Part shown: in pieces, positions 1 through 8,565 of the stretch | Layout: each line of letters starts with the position of its first letter | How positions within the stretch are numbered: position 1 is the stretch's first letter | Assembly: GCA_902500825.1 (NCBI GenBank) | Contig: CABVRX010000014.1 | Span: 1 to 64,000, forward strand | Length of the DNA stretch: 64,000 bases | Source of the DNA: an uncultured Nitrospira sp. | GTDB taxonomy: Bacteria > Nitrospirota > Nitrospiria > Nitrospirales > Nitrospiraceae | Reading direction: 5' to 3' | Position numbers and translations under genes: made by a program | The notes under the pieces: generated by a model | Seen by the model: only the letters and a program-made list of their open reading frames with translations | What the model was told of the DNA's origin: nothing | Database searches by the model: none

Positions 1-2
1 CA

Positions 3-311
3 CTGGGCACGTCCGGATTAGTGGGTGTCGTGGATAACCATTGGTGGGACCGGCTTGGCGCGGCCTTTCTCATCTCACTCGTGCAGGACGGGATTGGATT
101 GGCGACAGCGGCGCAGGCCGACGCAGGGGGTGCGCAAAGTTTGGGGATCTATCAACACTCCGCTCAGACCGGGAACCGTATGGCGGAACTTATTCTCCAA
201 TCGACCATCAACATCAAACCGACCCTCTACAAAAGCCAGGGCGATCGGGGGACTATCTTCGTCGCTCGGGATCTGGATTTCAGCACGGTCTATGAACTGC
301 ATCCACACTGA
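3..311 (+). CDS. virB10: VirB10/TrbI-type T4SS protein, C-terminal part
   Basis: The reading frame is open at the left edge and ends at 311, so only about the last 102 codons are present. The visible part matches the periplasmic beta-barrel C-terminus of VirB10 (TrbI/CagY superfamily): a GLVGVVDNHWWDR stretch, then a helical GAAFLISLV segment, and the very typical closing motif IFVARDLDFSTVYEL. VirB10 spans both membranes and links the inner-membrane ATPases of the type IV secretion channel to the outer-membrane pore. It overlaps the start of the following virB11-like gene, as in many vir/trb operons. The earlier T4SS genes are expected just upstream of the window. Identification by family motif is fairly secure. 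Confidence 0.85.
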   Translation: MGTSGLVGVVDNHWWDRLGAAFLISLVQDGIGLATAAQADAGGAQSLGIYQHSAQTGNRMAELILQSTINIKPTLYKSQGDRGTIFVARDLDFSTVYELHPH

Positions 312-1401
312 GCGGCTCGCGCCGGATACGATGGTGCGCGAGTTGTTGCGGCCCTTGCTCGCGCATCTGGCTCTCCCCGGCGTGACGGAAATCGTCGTGA
401 ATCGGCCTCACGAAGTCTACGTCGAGATCGGCGCGACCTGGCAGCGTCACGTCGCGCCGGATCTGACCCTCGACCAATTGACCGCACTGGCTACGGCGAT
501 CGCCACCTCCACCGAGCAAGAGATCGGACCGCACCATCCCATCCTCTCGGCCATGTTGCCCGATGGCGAACGGGTGCAGATCGTGCTGCCCCCGGCGGTA
601 GAGTTGGGAACCATCTCCGTTTCTATTCGTCGTCCCAGCGCCTGGATCAAGACCCTCGCCGAGTATGACGCGGAGGGCGCGTTCAGTCGCTATGTCTGGG
701 CTAGGCCGGCGGCGTTGGACCGTCGCGTCGCCGAACTTGATCCCCTCGAACGGCAGTTGCTCGCCTATCTTGAGAAGCGCCAATTGTGCTCGTTTCTTCA
801 GGCAGCGGTGCAGTCCAAGAAGAATATTGCCGTGGTGGGTGACACCGGCTCGGGCAAAACCACGCTCATGAAATCGATCTGCCAGTCGATCCCGAAACAA
901 GAACGGCTGATCACGATCGAGGACGTGCGAGAACTGTTGCTCCCGCACCACGGCAACCGAGTGCATCTCCTGTATGCCAAGGGTGGTCAAGGCGTCGCGA
1001 CGGTGACACCGTCGGAACTCATTGCCTCCACCCTGCGCATGAAGCCGGACCGGGTGTTGTTGGCCGAGTTACGCGGCGGAGAAGCCTTCGACTTCCTGAA
1101 ACTTCTCACGACCGGACACAGTGGCTCGATTACCTCCTATCACGCCGAGTCCTGCGCCCTCGCGGCCGAACGGTATGTCTTCATGTGTAAAGAACATAAG
1201 CAGGCGGCGACGTATGATGTGCCGACGCTCAAGCGCCTGGTGGCCTTGACCATCGACGTGATTCTCCACGTGGTTGCGCAGAATCACTACGATGACGAAG
1301 GACCGCCCCTCAAGAAAGCGCGCTACGTGGCGGAAGTTCACTATGACCCGATCGCAAAACTCGTGGCGCGATTCGGGGAAGCCACCGTGGTTAGGGCATA
1401 G
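292..1401 (+). CDS. virB11: VirB11-type T4SS ATPase
   Basis: A 369-residue hexameric traffic ATPase of the VirB11/TrbB/PilT superfamily that energises pilus assembly and DNA transfer at the inner membrane. Seen: N-terminal domain with LPGVTEIVVNRP, Walker A GDTGSGKTTLM in the middle, an Asp box (LITIEDVREL), Walker B-like RVLLAELRGGEAFDFL and a His box TTGHSGSITSYHAES, all in the family order. The frame continues far upstream, but that part overlaps virB10 in another phase. The start is set at 292 because the RLAPDTMVRELLRPL segment fits the family N-terminus; ATG 331 is the alternative. It lies between virB10 and virD4, 9 bp before the latter, in one operon. Confidence 0.9.
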   Translation: MNCIHTERLAPDTMVRELLRPLLAHLALPGVTEIVVNRPHEVYVEIGATWQRHVAPDLTLDQLTALATAIATSTEQEIGPHHPILSAMLPDGERVQIVLPPAVELGTISVSIRRPSAWIKTLAEYDAEGAFSRYVWARPAALDRRVAELDPLERQLLAYLEKRQLCSFLQAAVQSKKNIAVVGDTGSGKTTLMKSICQSIPKQERLITIEDVRELLLPHHGNRVHLLYAKGGQGVATVTPSELIASTLRMKPDRVLLAELRGGEAFDFLKLLTTGHSGSITSYHAESCALAAERYVFMCKEHKQAATYDVPTLKRLVALTIDVILHVVAQNHYDDEGPPLKKARYVAEVHYDPIAKLVARFGEATVVRA

Positions 1402-1410
1402 GAGAAAGAG

Positions 1411-3513
1411 ATGCAGCGCAAGCACATGCTGATTGCGGTAGCCTTGCTGCTGTATCTTCCGCTCGGACTCTGCGGAGCGGATGCTTTCGCCGGCGTGATC
1501 TTCGCCCTTACCAACAAACGGATGCCGGAAGACCTGTCGCTCACCAGCTGGCCTGCATCCTGGCGCGCGTATCGCGAGGATCCGACCCAACGCAAGCGGC
1601 TGCAACTCTCCGCCGTCGTCGGAGGATTCGTCTGGTTCGGTCTCCCGGTGTTTATAGCGTTGTCTCTCACCAATCGACGGAAACCGCTGCACGGCGAGGC
1701 GCGGTTTGCGTCCGGCAGCGAGATCGACCAGGCCGGGCTCTACGGAGAGCGCGGGGTCATCATCGGCAAAGTCGGCCGGCGGTACTTGGTCTATGGCGGA
1801 CAAGAATTTGTATTGCTGGCAGCGCCCACTCGATCGGGCAAAGGCGTGAGCATTGTATTGCCGAACCTGCTCCATTACGACGACTCGGTCGTGGTCTTGG
1901 ATATCAAGCTGGAGAACTTTGCCTACACGTCGAAGTTCCGACAGACGCACGGCCATCACGTCTACCTGTTCAATCCCTTCGGCGCGGACGGTCGGACCCA
2001 CCGCTGGAATCCGCTGGATGCCGTCGATCGTGATCCGAACCGACGAGTGGGGGAAATCCTCACCATCGCACAAGTGCTCTATCCGACTGAGCACGTCAAG
2101 GAGGCCTTTTGGAACGAGTCGGCTCGCAACCTCTTTCTCGGCTTGACCCTTTCTGTGATGGAAACCCCATCCTTGCCCTGTAGTCTCGGCGAAGTGCTCC
2201 GGCAGGCGTCCGGCAAGGGGCAGCCGATGAAAGAGTACCTGCAAGGACTCATCACCACAAGGGCAGCCAGTGAGGCGCCGTTGAGCGACGATTGTACGGC
2301 GGCGCTCCACCGGTTCTGCGCGACCAGTGAGAATACGATGGCAGGGATTCTCGCGACCCTGACGGCCCCGCTCACGATCTTTAGTAATCCGATGGTCGAT
2401 GCCGCGACCAGTGCGACGGACTTCGACGTGAGCCACGTGCGACAACAACGGATGTCCATCTATGTCGGCATTCCGGCCAATCGTTTGAGTGACGCCGCAC
2501 TGTTGGTCAATCTGTTCTTCTCGCAGCTCATCCATTACAACACCATCGACTTGCCCGCCACGAATCCCACGTTCAAACATCAGTGCCTGGTAATCCTCGA
2601 TGAGTTTCCTGCCATCGGGCGGGTCAGTATTCTGGCCAAGGCGGTCGGCTTCATGGCCGGTTACAATCTTCGGCTCCTGCCGATTATTCAGAGCCTATCG
2701 CAACTCGAATCGGTCTATGGGGAGAAGGACGCCCGTACCTTTGTCACGAACCATGCCTGTCAAATTCTCTTTGCTCCTCGTGAACAACGAGATGCGCACG
2801 AGTATTCCCAGATGCTCGGCACCTACACGGCGGAAGCCGTCTCTACCGGTAGGAGCCGACCTCTCGCCTGGGGATATGGGAAACAGACCTCGACCAGTTC
2901 CACGCGGTCGGAACAAGCGCGACCGCTGCTGCTGCCACAGGAAGTGAAGGAACTGGGCGATCAGCGCGCCATCATCAATCTGATGCATACGAAGCCGATC
3001 CTCTGCGACAAGGCGCGGTTCTATGCCGATTCAATCTTCATCGATCGGTTGAAACGTATGAGCCCGTCGTTGAAGGCATTAGGAAATCGCATGCCGACCC
3101 AGGCGGAACTGGAAGATGCGGCCTTCGTGCGGCGAGAGTTGTCGGTGGAGATTCCCCAGCTCGACCTGGATCTCCATCGGGCCAAGGTGGAACGGCGTGT
3201 GCGTCCACAGCGACCAGATGAACCCATCGACGTGACGACGCTAGCGATAGATCTCACCACACTGCCGCCGGTGACGTTGCGGGACCCACCGGCGACGGAA
3301 GAAGTGACCGCATTGGTCGATGCGTTCTTTGCGCAACTTGAATGGACCGACAAGGCCGAAACGGGGCTAAGCAATGCAAAGCCGGAAGGTGGTGAACCTC
3401 GACAAGTCTCAACAGAGGCGCAAGCCAAGAGAGGACAGCACACGACGGTGCATGAGCCCGAAGTAACCGCTTGCGAGCGGTTGGACCGAACAAGAGAAGG
3501 AAGAGAGATATGA
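1411..3513 (+). CDS. virD4: VirD4/TraG coupling protein
   Basis: A 700-residue type IV coupling protein that recruits the relaxosome to the secretion channel. Two N-terminal membrane segments are visible (roughly residues 5-25 and 65-85). The TraG/VirD4 nucleotide-binding motifs follow: Walker A APTRSGKGVSIVLPNLL and, later, Walker B LVILDEFPAIGRV, with the intervening NPFGADGRTHRWNPLD block typical of the family. The C-terminal 120 residues are hydrophilic and variable, as in other coupling proteins. It follows virB11 by 9 bp (a GGAGAAAGAG ribosome site lies in the gap), and its TGA overlaps the next gene's ATG (ATGA). Together with virB10/virB11 it shows that this element encodes its own transfer channel rather than only mobilisation genes. 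Confidence 0.93.
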   Translation: MQRKHMLIAVALLLYLPLGLCGADAFAGVIFALTNKRMPEDLSLTSWPASWRAYREDPTQRKRLQLSAVVGGFVWFGLPVFIALSLTNRRKPLHGEARFASGSEIDQAGLYGERGVIIGKVGRRYLVYGGQEFVLLAAPTRSGKGVSIVLPNLLHYDDSVVVLDIKLENFAYTSKFRQTHGHHVYLFNPFGADGRTHRWNPLDAVDRDPNRRVGEILTIAQVLYPTEHVKEAFWNESARNLFLGLTLSVMETPSLPCSLGEVLRQASGKGQPMKEYLQGLITTRAASEAPLSDDCTAALHRFCATSENTMAGILATLTAPLTIFSNPMVDAATSATDFDVSHVRQQRMSIYVGIPANRLSDAALLVNLFFSQLIHYNTIDLPATNPTFKHQCLVILDEFPAIGRVSILAKAVGFMAGYNLRLLPIIQSLSQLESVYGEKDARTFVTNHACQILFAPREQRDAHEYSQMLGTYTAEAVSTGRSRPLAWGYGKQTSTSSTRSEQARPLLLPQEVKELGDQRAIINLMHTKPILCDKARFYADSIFIDRLKRMSPSLKALGNRMPTQAELEDAAFVRRELSVEIPQLDLDLHRAKVERRVRPQRPDEPIDVTTLAIDLTTLPPVTLRDPPATEEVTALVDAFFAQLEWTDKAETGLSNAKPEGGEPRQVSTEAQAKRGQHTTVHEPEVTACERLDRTREGREI

Positions 3514-4460
3514 CGAACTCCATGAAACGACAACGAGCTTGGCAACCGGCTCTGATCCTCAGCCTGTTGTGCGCCGTGACGGTGGCCTGTAGTCACAAAC
3601 CGGTCGTACCATCCGGTGCCAGTCGGGTGCCGATCAACAACGAACAAATGATCAATCAGTACCACGAGCGGGTGAAGATCGAGCAGCGCGAGAAACACGA
3701 GCGAAGCGTCCTCACCCGGCAGGTGGAAACCCTCACGAAACAGGTCGAGGAGTTGTCCGCTACGGTGACGCTGGTGCAGATCCACCAGAAAGAAGCGGCG
3801 AAGGGCCAATCCCGGCACGGCCAGCGTCACCTCGTGACGGCAGCGTCCACCAGCTCGGCTCCATTGCCGGAAGGAAACACTGCTGCTGTCGAATCAGCCC
3901 AGACCCGTTCCGCTTCCGATGCCACGAAGAGTGACCAAGGTAACGAAGGCCGAGGCACGTCGGTCGGATCAGTGGCTTGCGCAGTGAGAGCATCGACCGG
4001 GACCGCTCATTCGTCGTCGCTTGAAGCGGAGTCACACCGAGAATCGTGGATCCCTCGCGTGATCAAGTTAGGCAAATGGGAACAGATCGAACTGCACCGC
4101 CACAGTATCATCTTTCGCGTCTCGGAACGCACCGGTCGGTCGGAATTCGTCCCCAGCAAAGGGCTGCAATCCCACCTGAAACATGCAATGAAACTCGGCC
4201 ACTGCCTTGAGGTCCGTGGCTATACGGACGGTACCACGGATCGGTGGATCGAGCGCGAGACGGCCACACAACGGGCCCTCAAGGCCCGTGCCTATCTCCT
4301 TCACACAGGCGGTGCGCCGGACAACATCAGGGTCACGGTCGTCCCGGTCGGCGACCATGTGGCCGACAATACGACGAAGCAAGGTCGAGCGAAGAATCGA
4401 CGGGTGGAGATTGAAGTGCGGGGGAACCCGGCCTCCGTCTGGCCGCAATGGTATGGATAA
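3510..4460 (+). CDS. OmpA-domain lipoprotein of the transfer operon
   Basis: A 316-residue predicted lipoprotein. The start at 3510 is set by the ATGA overlap with virD4 and a preceding AGAAGGAAGAGAG ribosome site. The N-terminus has a signal peptide ending in a lipobox (AVTVAC). Next come a charged coiled-coil-like segment (about residues 50-90) and a low-complexity Ser/Thr/Ala linker. An OmpA-like peptidoglycan-binding domain occupies about residues 200-310 (LEVRGYTDGTTDRW, then NRRVEIEV). Family knowledge: such domains bind diaminopimelate peptidoglycan. Inference: it anchors or stabilises the T4SS in the envelope, a role that TrbH/VirB7-like or TraF/OmpA-like proteins play elsewhere. Its exact orthologue is not recognised. 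Confidence 0.8.
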   Translation: MTNSMKRQRAWQPALILSLLCAVTVACSHKPVVPSGASRVPINNEQMINQYHERVKIEQREKHERSVLTRQVETLTKQVEELSATVTLVQIHQKEAAKGQSRHGQRHLVTAASTSSAPLPEGNTAAVESAQTRSASDATKSDQGNEGRGTSVGSVACAVRASTGTAHSSSLEAESHRESWIPRVIKLGKWEQIELHRHSIIFRVSERTGRSEFVPSKGLQSHLKHAMKLGHCLEVRGYTDGTTDRWIERETATQRALKARAYLLHTGGAPDNIRVTVVPVGDHVADNTTKQGRAKNRRVEIEVRGNPASVWPQWYG

Positions 4461-4480
4461 CAGGAAAGGGGGAAGACACG

Positions 4481-5587
4481 ATGAATGAACTCGAAGTGGG
4501 CGAGGCACAAGAGCCGGAGCGGACAAACAAGCCGCGTCCGGCACACGCGACCCAGGACCAAGGTACCGACGAGCCGAGAATTAAGCAGCAGCGCGAGGCC
4601 ACGGAGGTGTTGCGAAAGCGGTTCCTCGAAGCCGGCGCGAGCTTCTATTACCGCACGGCACCCGGCGAGCCGAAAAAGATCGCTTTCACCGATCACGGCA
4701 AACGGTTGAGCACCGAGCATGACGATCCGAGCGTCATTCAGGGGATGGTGCTCAGAGCACAAGAGAAAGGGTGGACGGTAGTCCGAGTGAACGGGACCGA
4801 GGAGTTCAAAGCCGAAGCGTGGGTGCATGCGACGCTCGCCGGACTCGATGTCGCGGGGTACACTCCGCGTGCGATCGACTTGGCACGCTGGCAGGATCGC
4901 ACAGATCAGCGATCGATGGATCGCCCAGCACCGAAGCAGTGCGGCAAGCGCGTCGACCGGCCTGAGGGGACGGCACCAGCGGCGTTGAAAGAACAACCGG
5001 AACCGGCCGTCAGCGCTGGTCAACAGGTCGCCCTGACCACCCTCGAAGCGATCCTCCGCGCTCGGGGCGATTCGCCAATCATGATGGCAGCGGCCATTGA
5101 AGAAGCGAAGGCACGCTTGCAGGGTGAACGGGTGGTCGTGGGCACCGTCGTGGACCATTGCATCGCCCATTATGAGCATGATGTCCAGAAGCAGAAAAGT
5201 TATGTCGTGAAGGTGGCGACCGCTCATGGAGAACGAGAAATCTGGGGCATTGATCTCGCGCGCGCTTGTGAACAACACGGGGTGAAACGAGGCGATGCGG
5301 TCGCACTCGTCCAACAAGGGCAAGAGCGCGTGACCGTGTCGGCACCACTGCGGGATGAATCCGGGGCATCCGGGGGCACGGCGTCCGAACCCACACATCG
5401 GAATCGGTGGGAGATCGTCAAGCTCGACTCCATCGGTATCAGTAAACAACACGAGTTGAAGGAGGCAGCGCGCGTCAGTAGGCAGGAACCAGTCGTGCTG
5501 CGGTACGATCAGGCGGCGGCACGCATGGATCGTATACCTGAGACCGCACGGACTCCGGCCTATGAGCGGACGAAGGGCGGACGCTAA
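4481..5587 (+). CDS. LPD7-domain protein (detached relaxase accessory domain)
   Basis: A 368-residue hydrophilic protein with no membrane segment. ATG 4481 follows an AGGAAAGGGGG ribosome site. About residues 50-115 (FYYRTAPGEPKKIAFTDHG ... WTVVRVNGTEEFKAEAWVHA) match the large polyvalent protein-associated domain 7. That domain is usually found in the C-terminal half of plasmid relaxases and primase-relaxases. A second segment (about 210-275) has a WGIDLARACEQHGVKRGDAV pattern that also accompanies plasmid relaxases. Here it is a separate gene in the T4SS operon, while the catalytic relaxase is at 13217-14203. Its role in DNA processing during transfer is inference. Confidence 0.72.
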   Translation: MNELEVGEAQEPERTNKPRPAHATQDQGTDEPRIKQQREATEVLRKRFLEAGASFYYRTAPGEPKKIAFTDHGKRLSTEHDDPSVIQGMVLRAQEKGWTVVRVNGTEEFKAEAWVHATLAGLDVAGYTPRAIDLARWQDRTDQRSMDRPAPKQCGKRVDRPEGTAPAALKEQPEPAVSAGQQVALTTLEAILRARGDSPIMMAAAIEEAKARLQGERVVVGTVVDHCIAHYEHDVQKQKSYVVKVATAHGEREIWGIDLARACEQHGVKRGDAVALVQQGQERVTVSAPLRDESGASGGTASEPTHRNRWEIVKLDSIGISKQHELKEAARVSRQEPVVLRYDQAAARMDRIPETARTPAYERTKGGR

Positions 5588-5589
5588 TC

Positions 5590-5976
5590 ATGTCATACTT
5601 GAAGACACACAGACTGATCGTCGCCCTCGCGGGAGCGGTCCTCCTCTTCATCGCCCGATCTGCTCATCCTCACACAGGGCCCGAAACTGTCGATCTGGCC
5701 TGTGAAGGGATGGGCTGTGCCGTGCTGACAAACTCAGGGATCGCCACGCCGCCGATGACGGGTGTGAGCCCGGAGGACGCAAAGGATCCGAAGCACCTCT
5801 TTCTGGACGGAGATGCGAAACTGGCCTGTGAATGTCTCCTGTGTTTATTCGCAGGGACGCAAGCCCCGAAAGAATGTCAAGTCGCGTTGGCGAAATACTA
5901 TTTGATCCAGGCGGCCTCTCCGTTCCAAACCATGATCAAGCGAAGAAACTTCCTGCAGCTCTGTCCTAAGAAATAG
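5590..5976 (+). CDS. trbM: TrbM/KikA-like periplasmic protein
   Basis: A 128-residue secreted protein starting 2 bp after the previous stop. An N-terminal hydrophobic signal segment (about residues 8-25) is followed by a cysteine-containing C-terminal core: LACECLLCLFAGTQAPKECQ, then a Tyr-rich helix and MIKRRNFLQLCPKK. This pattern (LACEALLCL...G..P.EC...L..YF.I ... R..FL.LCP) is the TrbM/KikA family of IncP-type conjugation operons. TrbM is a periplasmic mating-pair component whose mechanism is not known; the paired cysteines probably form disulfides. It closes the run of transfer genes. Confidence 0.78.
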   Translation: MSYLKTHRLIVALAGAVLLFIARSAHPHTGPETVDLACEGMGCAVLTNSGIATPPMTGVSPEDAKDPKHLFLDGDAKLACECLLCLFAGTQAPKECQVALAKYYLIQAASPFQTMIKRRNFLQLCPKK

Positions 5977-5983
5977 AGGTCGC

Positions 5984-6286
5984 TCATCGAAGAATGTTGG
6001 ACTGAAGGCAAGGCACGGTCGCCGCGACGCCAGGCGCGTCGACGGTGCCGGCTTCGATGTGGCACGGCGTCTCACGACGCGGTGCCTGTCCCCGACCAGT
6101 TGAGCTCCCGCTCGACCTGTCCATAAACGCCTGCAAGACCAGTTCTCCCGAAAAGATACAGTCCAGCGCGTCCTGCTCCGATGTCCCGTCGCCTGCGTGC
6201 GAACGATACCGCAGTCCCCTCTTTCGTGCGGCCTCACCTACCTCCACGGTATGGCGGAAAATTCTGTCCTTCCTCATAAGTGCCAC
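5984..6286 (-). CDS. possible small hypothetical protein
   Basis: A 100-codon frame opposite to its neighbours. It starts with GTG at 6286, preceded on that strand by CAGGAGG about 11 bases upstream. It begins MALMRKDRIFRHTVEVGEAA and its first half has ordinary amino-acid composition and codon use; the C-terminal half looks less natural. No family recognised. It fills most of the 423-bp gap between the TrbM-like gene and 6400. It could equally be non-coding, so confidence is low. Confidence 0.25.
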   Translation of the reverse strand: MALMRKDRIFRHTVEVGEAARKRGLRYRSHAGDGTSEQDALDCIFSGELVLQAFMDRSSGSSTGRGQAPRRETPCHIEAGTVDAPGVAATVPCLQSNILR

Positions 6287-6399
6287 GGCGCCACGCGCCT
6301 CCTGACTCTGGTGTCTTCCGAAAGATGCGAGGGTCAGGTGGCGCTCCTGTGGCGAGGGGATTTCGACACAATCTTCACAGTAGCAAAGGAAGGACAGTG

Positions 6400-7032
6400 A
6401 TGCACAAAGATCGGTTGGCGACGCTCACTATGGACATTCTCATGAACCATCCAAGCAAGCGCATGGCCCTCGACGTGGCCTATTCGAGGCTCAGTCCATG
6501 GGCGCAGGCCGAGTGGGACCGCGCCCGCAAGGGCTGGTCCATCACCGAGCGGGCAGAACAGCTCGGGCATTCCATCCGCGAACAGCGGCGCTGCGATGAG
6601 AGTCTCATTCAACATATCGGTGCGGCCCTCGATGGACGAACCTTCGTGGTTCTCGACGCGACCTATTGCTTCATGACCCAGCGGATGCTCGACCGAACCA
6701 CGGGACGACGCGTGCCTCCTGACGTGGTGCGCCGCTTTCTCTCACAGCCCATCGCGAGCCTGCTTCTCAGCGCCAAGGCGCATCAGGATCTGAGACAGCG
6801 CGGAGTCCACAGCATCGGCGATCTCCTTCCCCATGCCTATGAATGGTTGTCGCCGAAGCGCTTAGCGCCGGGCAAGCCGGTAATGAACGTCCGCCTCTCG
6901 GTCCGACGCTGTCTCCGAATCCTGGGCATGGAGATGATCTTTCCCGAAATCCGACAACAGGAAATCTACTGCCCCTGCTGTGCGCACACCGAGACGGATG
7001 TGATGAAGATTCTCGCGTTAGCGAACGCATGA
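6400..7032 (+). CDS. unknown protein with RpoA C-terminal-domain-like region
   Basis: A 210-residue soluble protein; ATG 6400 sits 7 bases after an AAAGGAAGG ribosome site. The frame extends further upstream but without a ribosome site. The N-terminal 60 residues (MALDVAYSRLSPWAQAEWD) are of unknown type. About residues 125-185 (LLSAKAHQDLRQRGVHSIGDLL ... SVRRCLRILGMEM) resemble the helix-hairpin-helix fold of the RNA polymerase alpha-subunit C-terminal domain. That domain contacts DNA and regulators. A CPCC cluster lies near the C-terminus. A regulatory or nucleic-acid-binding role is inference only. Confidence 0.6.
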   Translation: MHKDRLATLTMDILMNHPSKRMALDVAYSRLSPWAQAEWDRARKGWSITERAEQLGHSIREQRRCDESLIQHIGAALDGRTFVVLDATYCFMTQRMLDRTTGRRVPPDVVRRFLSQPIASLLLSAKAHQDLRQRGVHSIGDLLPHAYEWLSPKRLAPGKPVMNVRLSVRRCLRILGMEMIFPEIRQQEIYCPCCAHTETDVMKILALANA

Positions 7033-7136
7033 CCACAGTCATAAGAAGCGGCGGGAATCCAGTCCGTTCGAGAAAGGCTGAATGAGCCACCCTGGTCCTG
7101 ATCGGCATCGTGCATTGCGGAATGTGTGAGAGGAGG

Positions 7137-7170
7137 AAAAGGGCGATGACCCTATGGGATCACCGCCCTT
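7137..7170 (-). terminator. hairpin terminator for the leftward gene at 7183
   Basis: An inverted repeat AAGGGCG(G/A)TGA ... CGCCCTT with one bulge and a short loop ends 12 bases downstream of the leftward stop codon. On the minus strand the stem is followed by TTTTCC, giving a Rho-independent terminator. On the plus strand it would also face the gene ending at 7032, but with no T-run there. Confidence 0.65.
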
Positions 7171-7182
7171 AAAAAGACGAGT

Positions 7183-7608
7183 TCAGGTAGATAAGGTTTC
7201 TCGACGTGCCCTCGTTCCAAAGAATTCCTGCTCTTTGAGATTGGCAAACCACGTCTGGGCAAACGCCGTCAAGTCTCGTTTGAGCATGGGAACCACGTGG
7301 GTGCGTGTTCCACGCTCGTCATACCGGTAGACTTCCTGGTACATCCCCAGATAGTCATTTCTGAACGACACCGGCTCAGCTGCCGCACCGTCTGGTAGGT
7401 GATGGAACATAAACACCATGTCGGGATCGCGCATGAGATCGCCATTCTGTTCCCCATAATGGCAGAGCGATACCAGACGATTGCCTTCCTCGCGTGAGCC
7501 GATCTCTTCGATGGACAAGGGCATGTACCCGGAAACGGTGATCCGGACGGCCCTCGCGCCACCGAGCAGCTGAATTAAGTCCTTGGCGAATTCCTGATAG
7601 ATTTTCAT
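7183..7608 (-). CDS. plasmid-type conserved hypothetical protein (DUF6908-like)
   Basis: About 141 residues. ATG 7608 is preferred over 7617 because an AAAGGA ribosome site then sits 8 bases upstream. The core LVSLCHYGEQNGDLMRDPDM ... FRNDYLGMYQEVY (about residues 45-95) resembles a small domain common on plasmids and in relaxase neighbourhoods (DUF6908 type; assigned from memory of the CHY-EQNGDLMRDP pattern). No catalytic motif or membrane segment is seen. It is read opposite to the transfer operon, together with 7674-7916, as a short leftward unit ended by the hairpin at 7137-7170. Function unknown. Confidence 0.65.
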   Translation of the reverse strand: MKIYQEFAKDLIQLLGGARAVRITVSGYMPLSIEEIGSREEGNRLVSLCHYGEQNGDLMRDPDMVFMFHHLPDGAAAEPVSFRNDYLGMYQEVYRYDERGTRTHVVPMLKRDLTAFAQTWFANLKEQEFFGTRARRETLST

Positions 7609-7632
7609 TGTATTCATCCTTTCTTACGTGTA

Positions 7633-7664
7633 GGAAGCCCCCGGCACGAAGGCCGGAGGCTTCC
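7633..7664. other. intergenic hairpin
   Basis: A near-perfect stem (GGAAGCC.CCGG / CCGG.GGCTTCC, one mismatch, 8-base loop) lies between the two leftward genes. Neither strand has a T-run after it, so it is more likely a processing or attenuation structure than a simple terminator. Confidence 0.5.
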
Positions 7665-7673
7665 GGTGAGCGT

Positions 7674-7916
7674 TCAGCGAACTGAATGCTCGTTGATCCA
7701 GACTTTCGCCTGTTTCGCGACCACCAAGAGTGCGTCAAGGTCCGCCGCTCCGAAGGACTCGGCATTCTTCCAGATGCCGTCCCTACCCTTGTACGAGCGG
7801 GCCACGGTCACGTTGTAAAACGGACCTTTCTCGCCGTCGTTCTTCCAGATGCTGGCCTTGATGCTGCTGCATCGAAGCGTGGTCACCGGCTTGGGTTTAA
7901 GTGCTTGAGGTGCCAT
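7674..7916 (-). CDS. small plasmid-type conserved hypothetical protein
   Basis: 80 residues. ATG 7916 is supported by an AAAGGAGACA ribosome site and by the MAPQALKPKPVTTLRCSSIK start. The compact core SIWKNDGEKGPFYNVTVARS followed by W..AESFGAADLDALLVVAKQA is a pattern seen in many small plasmid proteins: a short beta-rich domain with a terminal helix ending WI.E. The family has no established function that I know of. It is the first gene of the leftward pair. Confidence 0.7.
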   Translation of the reverse strand: MAPQALKPKPVTTLRCSSIKASIWKNDGEKGPFYNVTVARSYKGRDGIWKNAESFGAADLDALLVVAKQAKVWINEHSVR

Positions 7917-8565
7917 GTGTTGTCTCCTTTTGTTTGAGTTGATGTGTTGGCCTCTCACGAGGCGTGGAGGCCACACAGCGACGGAAAAGGAGACAGAGAG
8001 GCCGCCGCACCCTGGCGGGCCGGCGGGCGGAATGCGGAGGAATGCCCGTGAGAAAAGACGCCTTCATGGCGGCGCGCGGGCATGATCGACGCAGCCCGAC
8101 GGTGAAAAGCCAGGGCGGCGGCCAGACGCGCACAGGCACCGCATCTCAAGCCGGTCTCAGCTAATCAGCAGCAAGACGGTGCGGATCAGAGAAAACAGGC
8201 GAGAACACATGTTCTGCTACCCCTCGCAGTGGCCGTGTCTCGCTCGATACGGCGGAAGAGAGACAGAGAGTAATTGTGAGGCGAACTTGGTGCATTCGCC
8301 GGCAATCGAGAACCAAGGAGACTTCAGAGACGCCGCTGAACGCCGTGAATAGTGGAACGGCCTCTACGAAGCCGCAGGGGGAATGTCTCGTGAATCACTG
8401 CAGAAAATCGTGAGACTGGCGGCGGGTGTGACACCGGTACAGACTTCGAGGCTATGCGACGTCTTGGCAAGCCGAATGGCAATACCCTGGGACCGTCCCA
8501 AGGCCGGGATTTGATCTGGGATCAATAGAGCACCCTAAACGGTGACAGGCGTTTTACATGTTGTT
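7917..8565. other. intergenic stretch without a supported gene
   Basis: About 650 bp. The first 250 bp are GC-rich, with frames that have no ribosome site and no recognisable protein. From about 8500 onward the base composition becomes visibly AT-richer. This marks the edge of the inserted TrlF/AlbA block. No inverted repeats or transposase remnant recognised. Confidence 0.5.

Noticed and set aside
25-291. N-terminal extension of the virB11 frame
   Set aside because: It overlaps virB10 in another phase and reads as an Arg/Ser-rich shadow without family match; the VirB11 domain begins at about 292-331.
1069-2580. 503-codon minus-strand frame opposite virD4
   Set aside because: Composition rich in Arg/His/Gly and no motif; it is an antisense shadow of the strongly coding virD4.
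7964-8164. 66-codon + frame MEATQRRKRRQRG
   Set aside because: Arg/Gly-rich low-complexity in a GC-rich stretch, no start signal.
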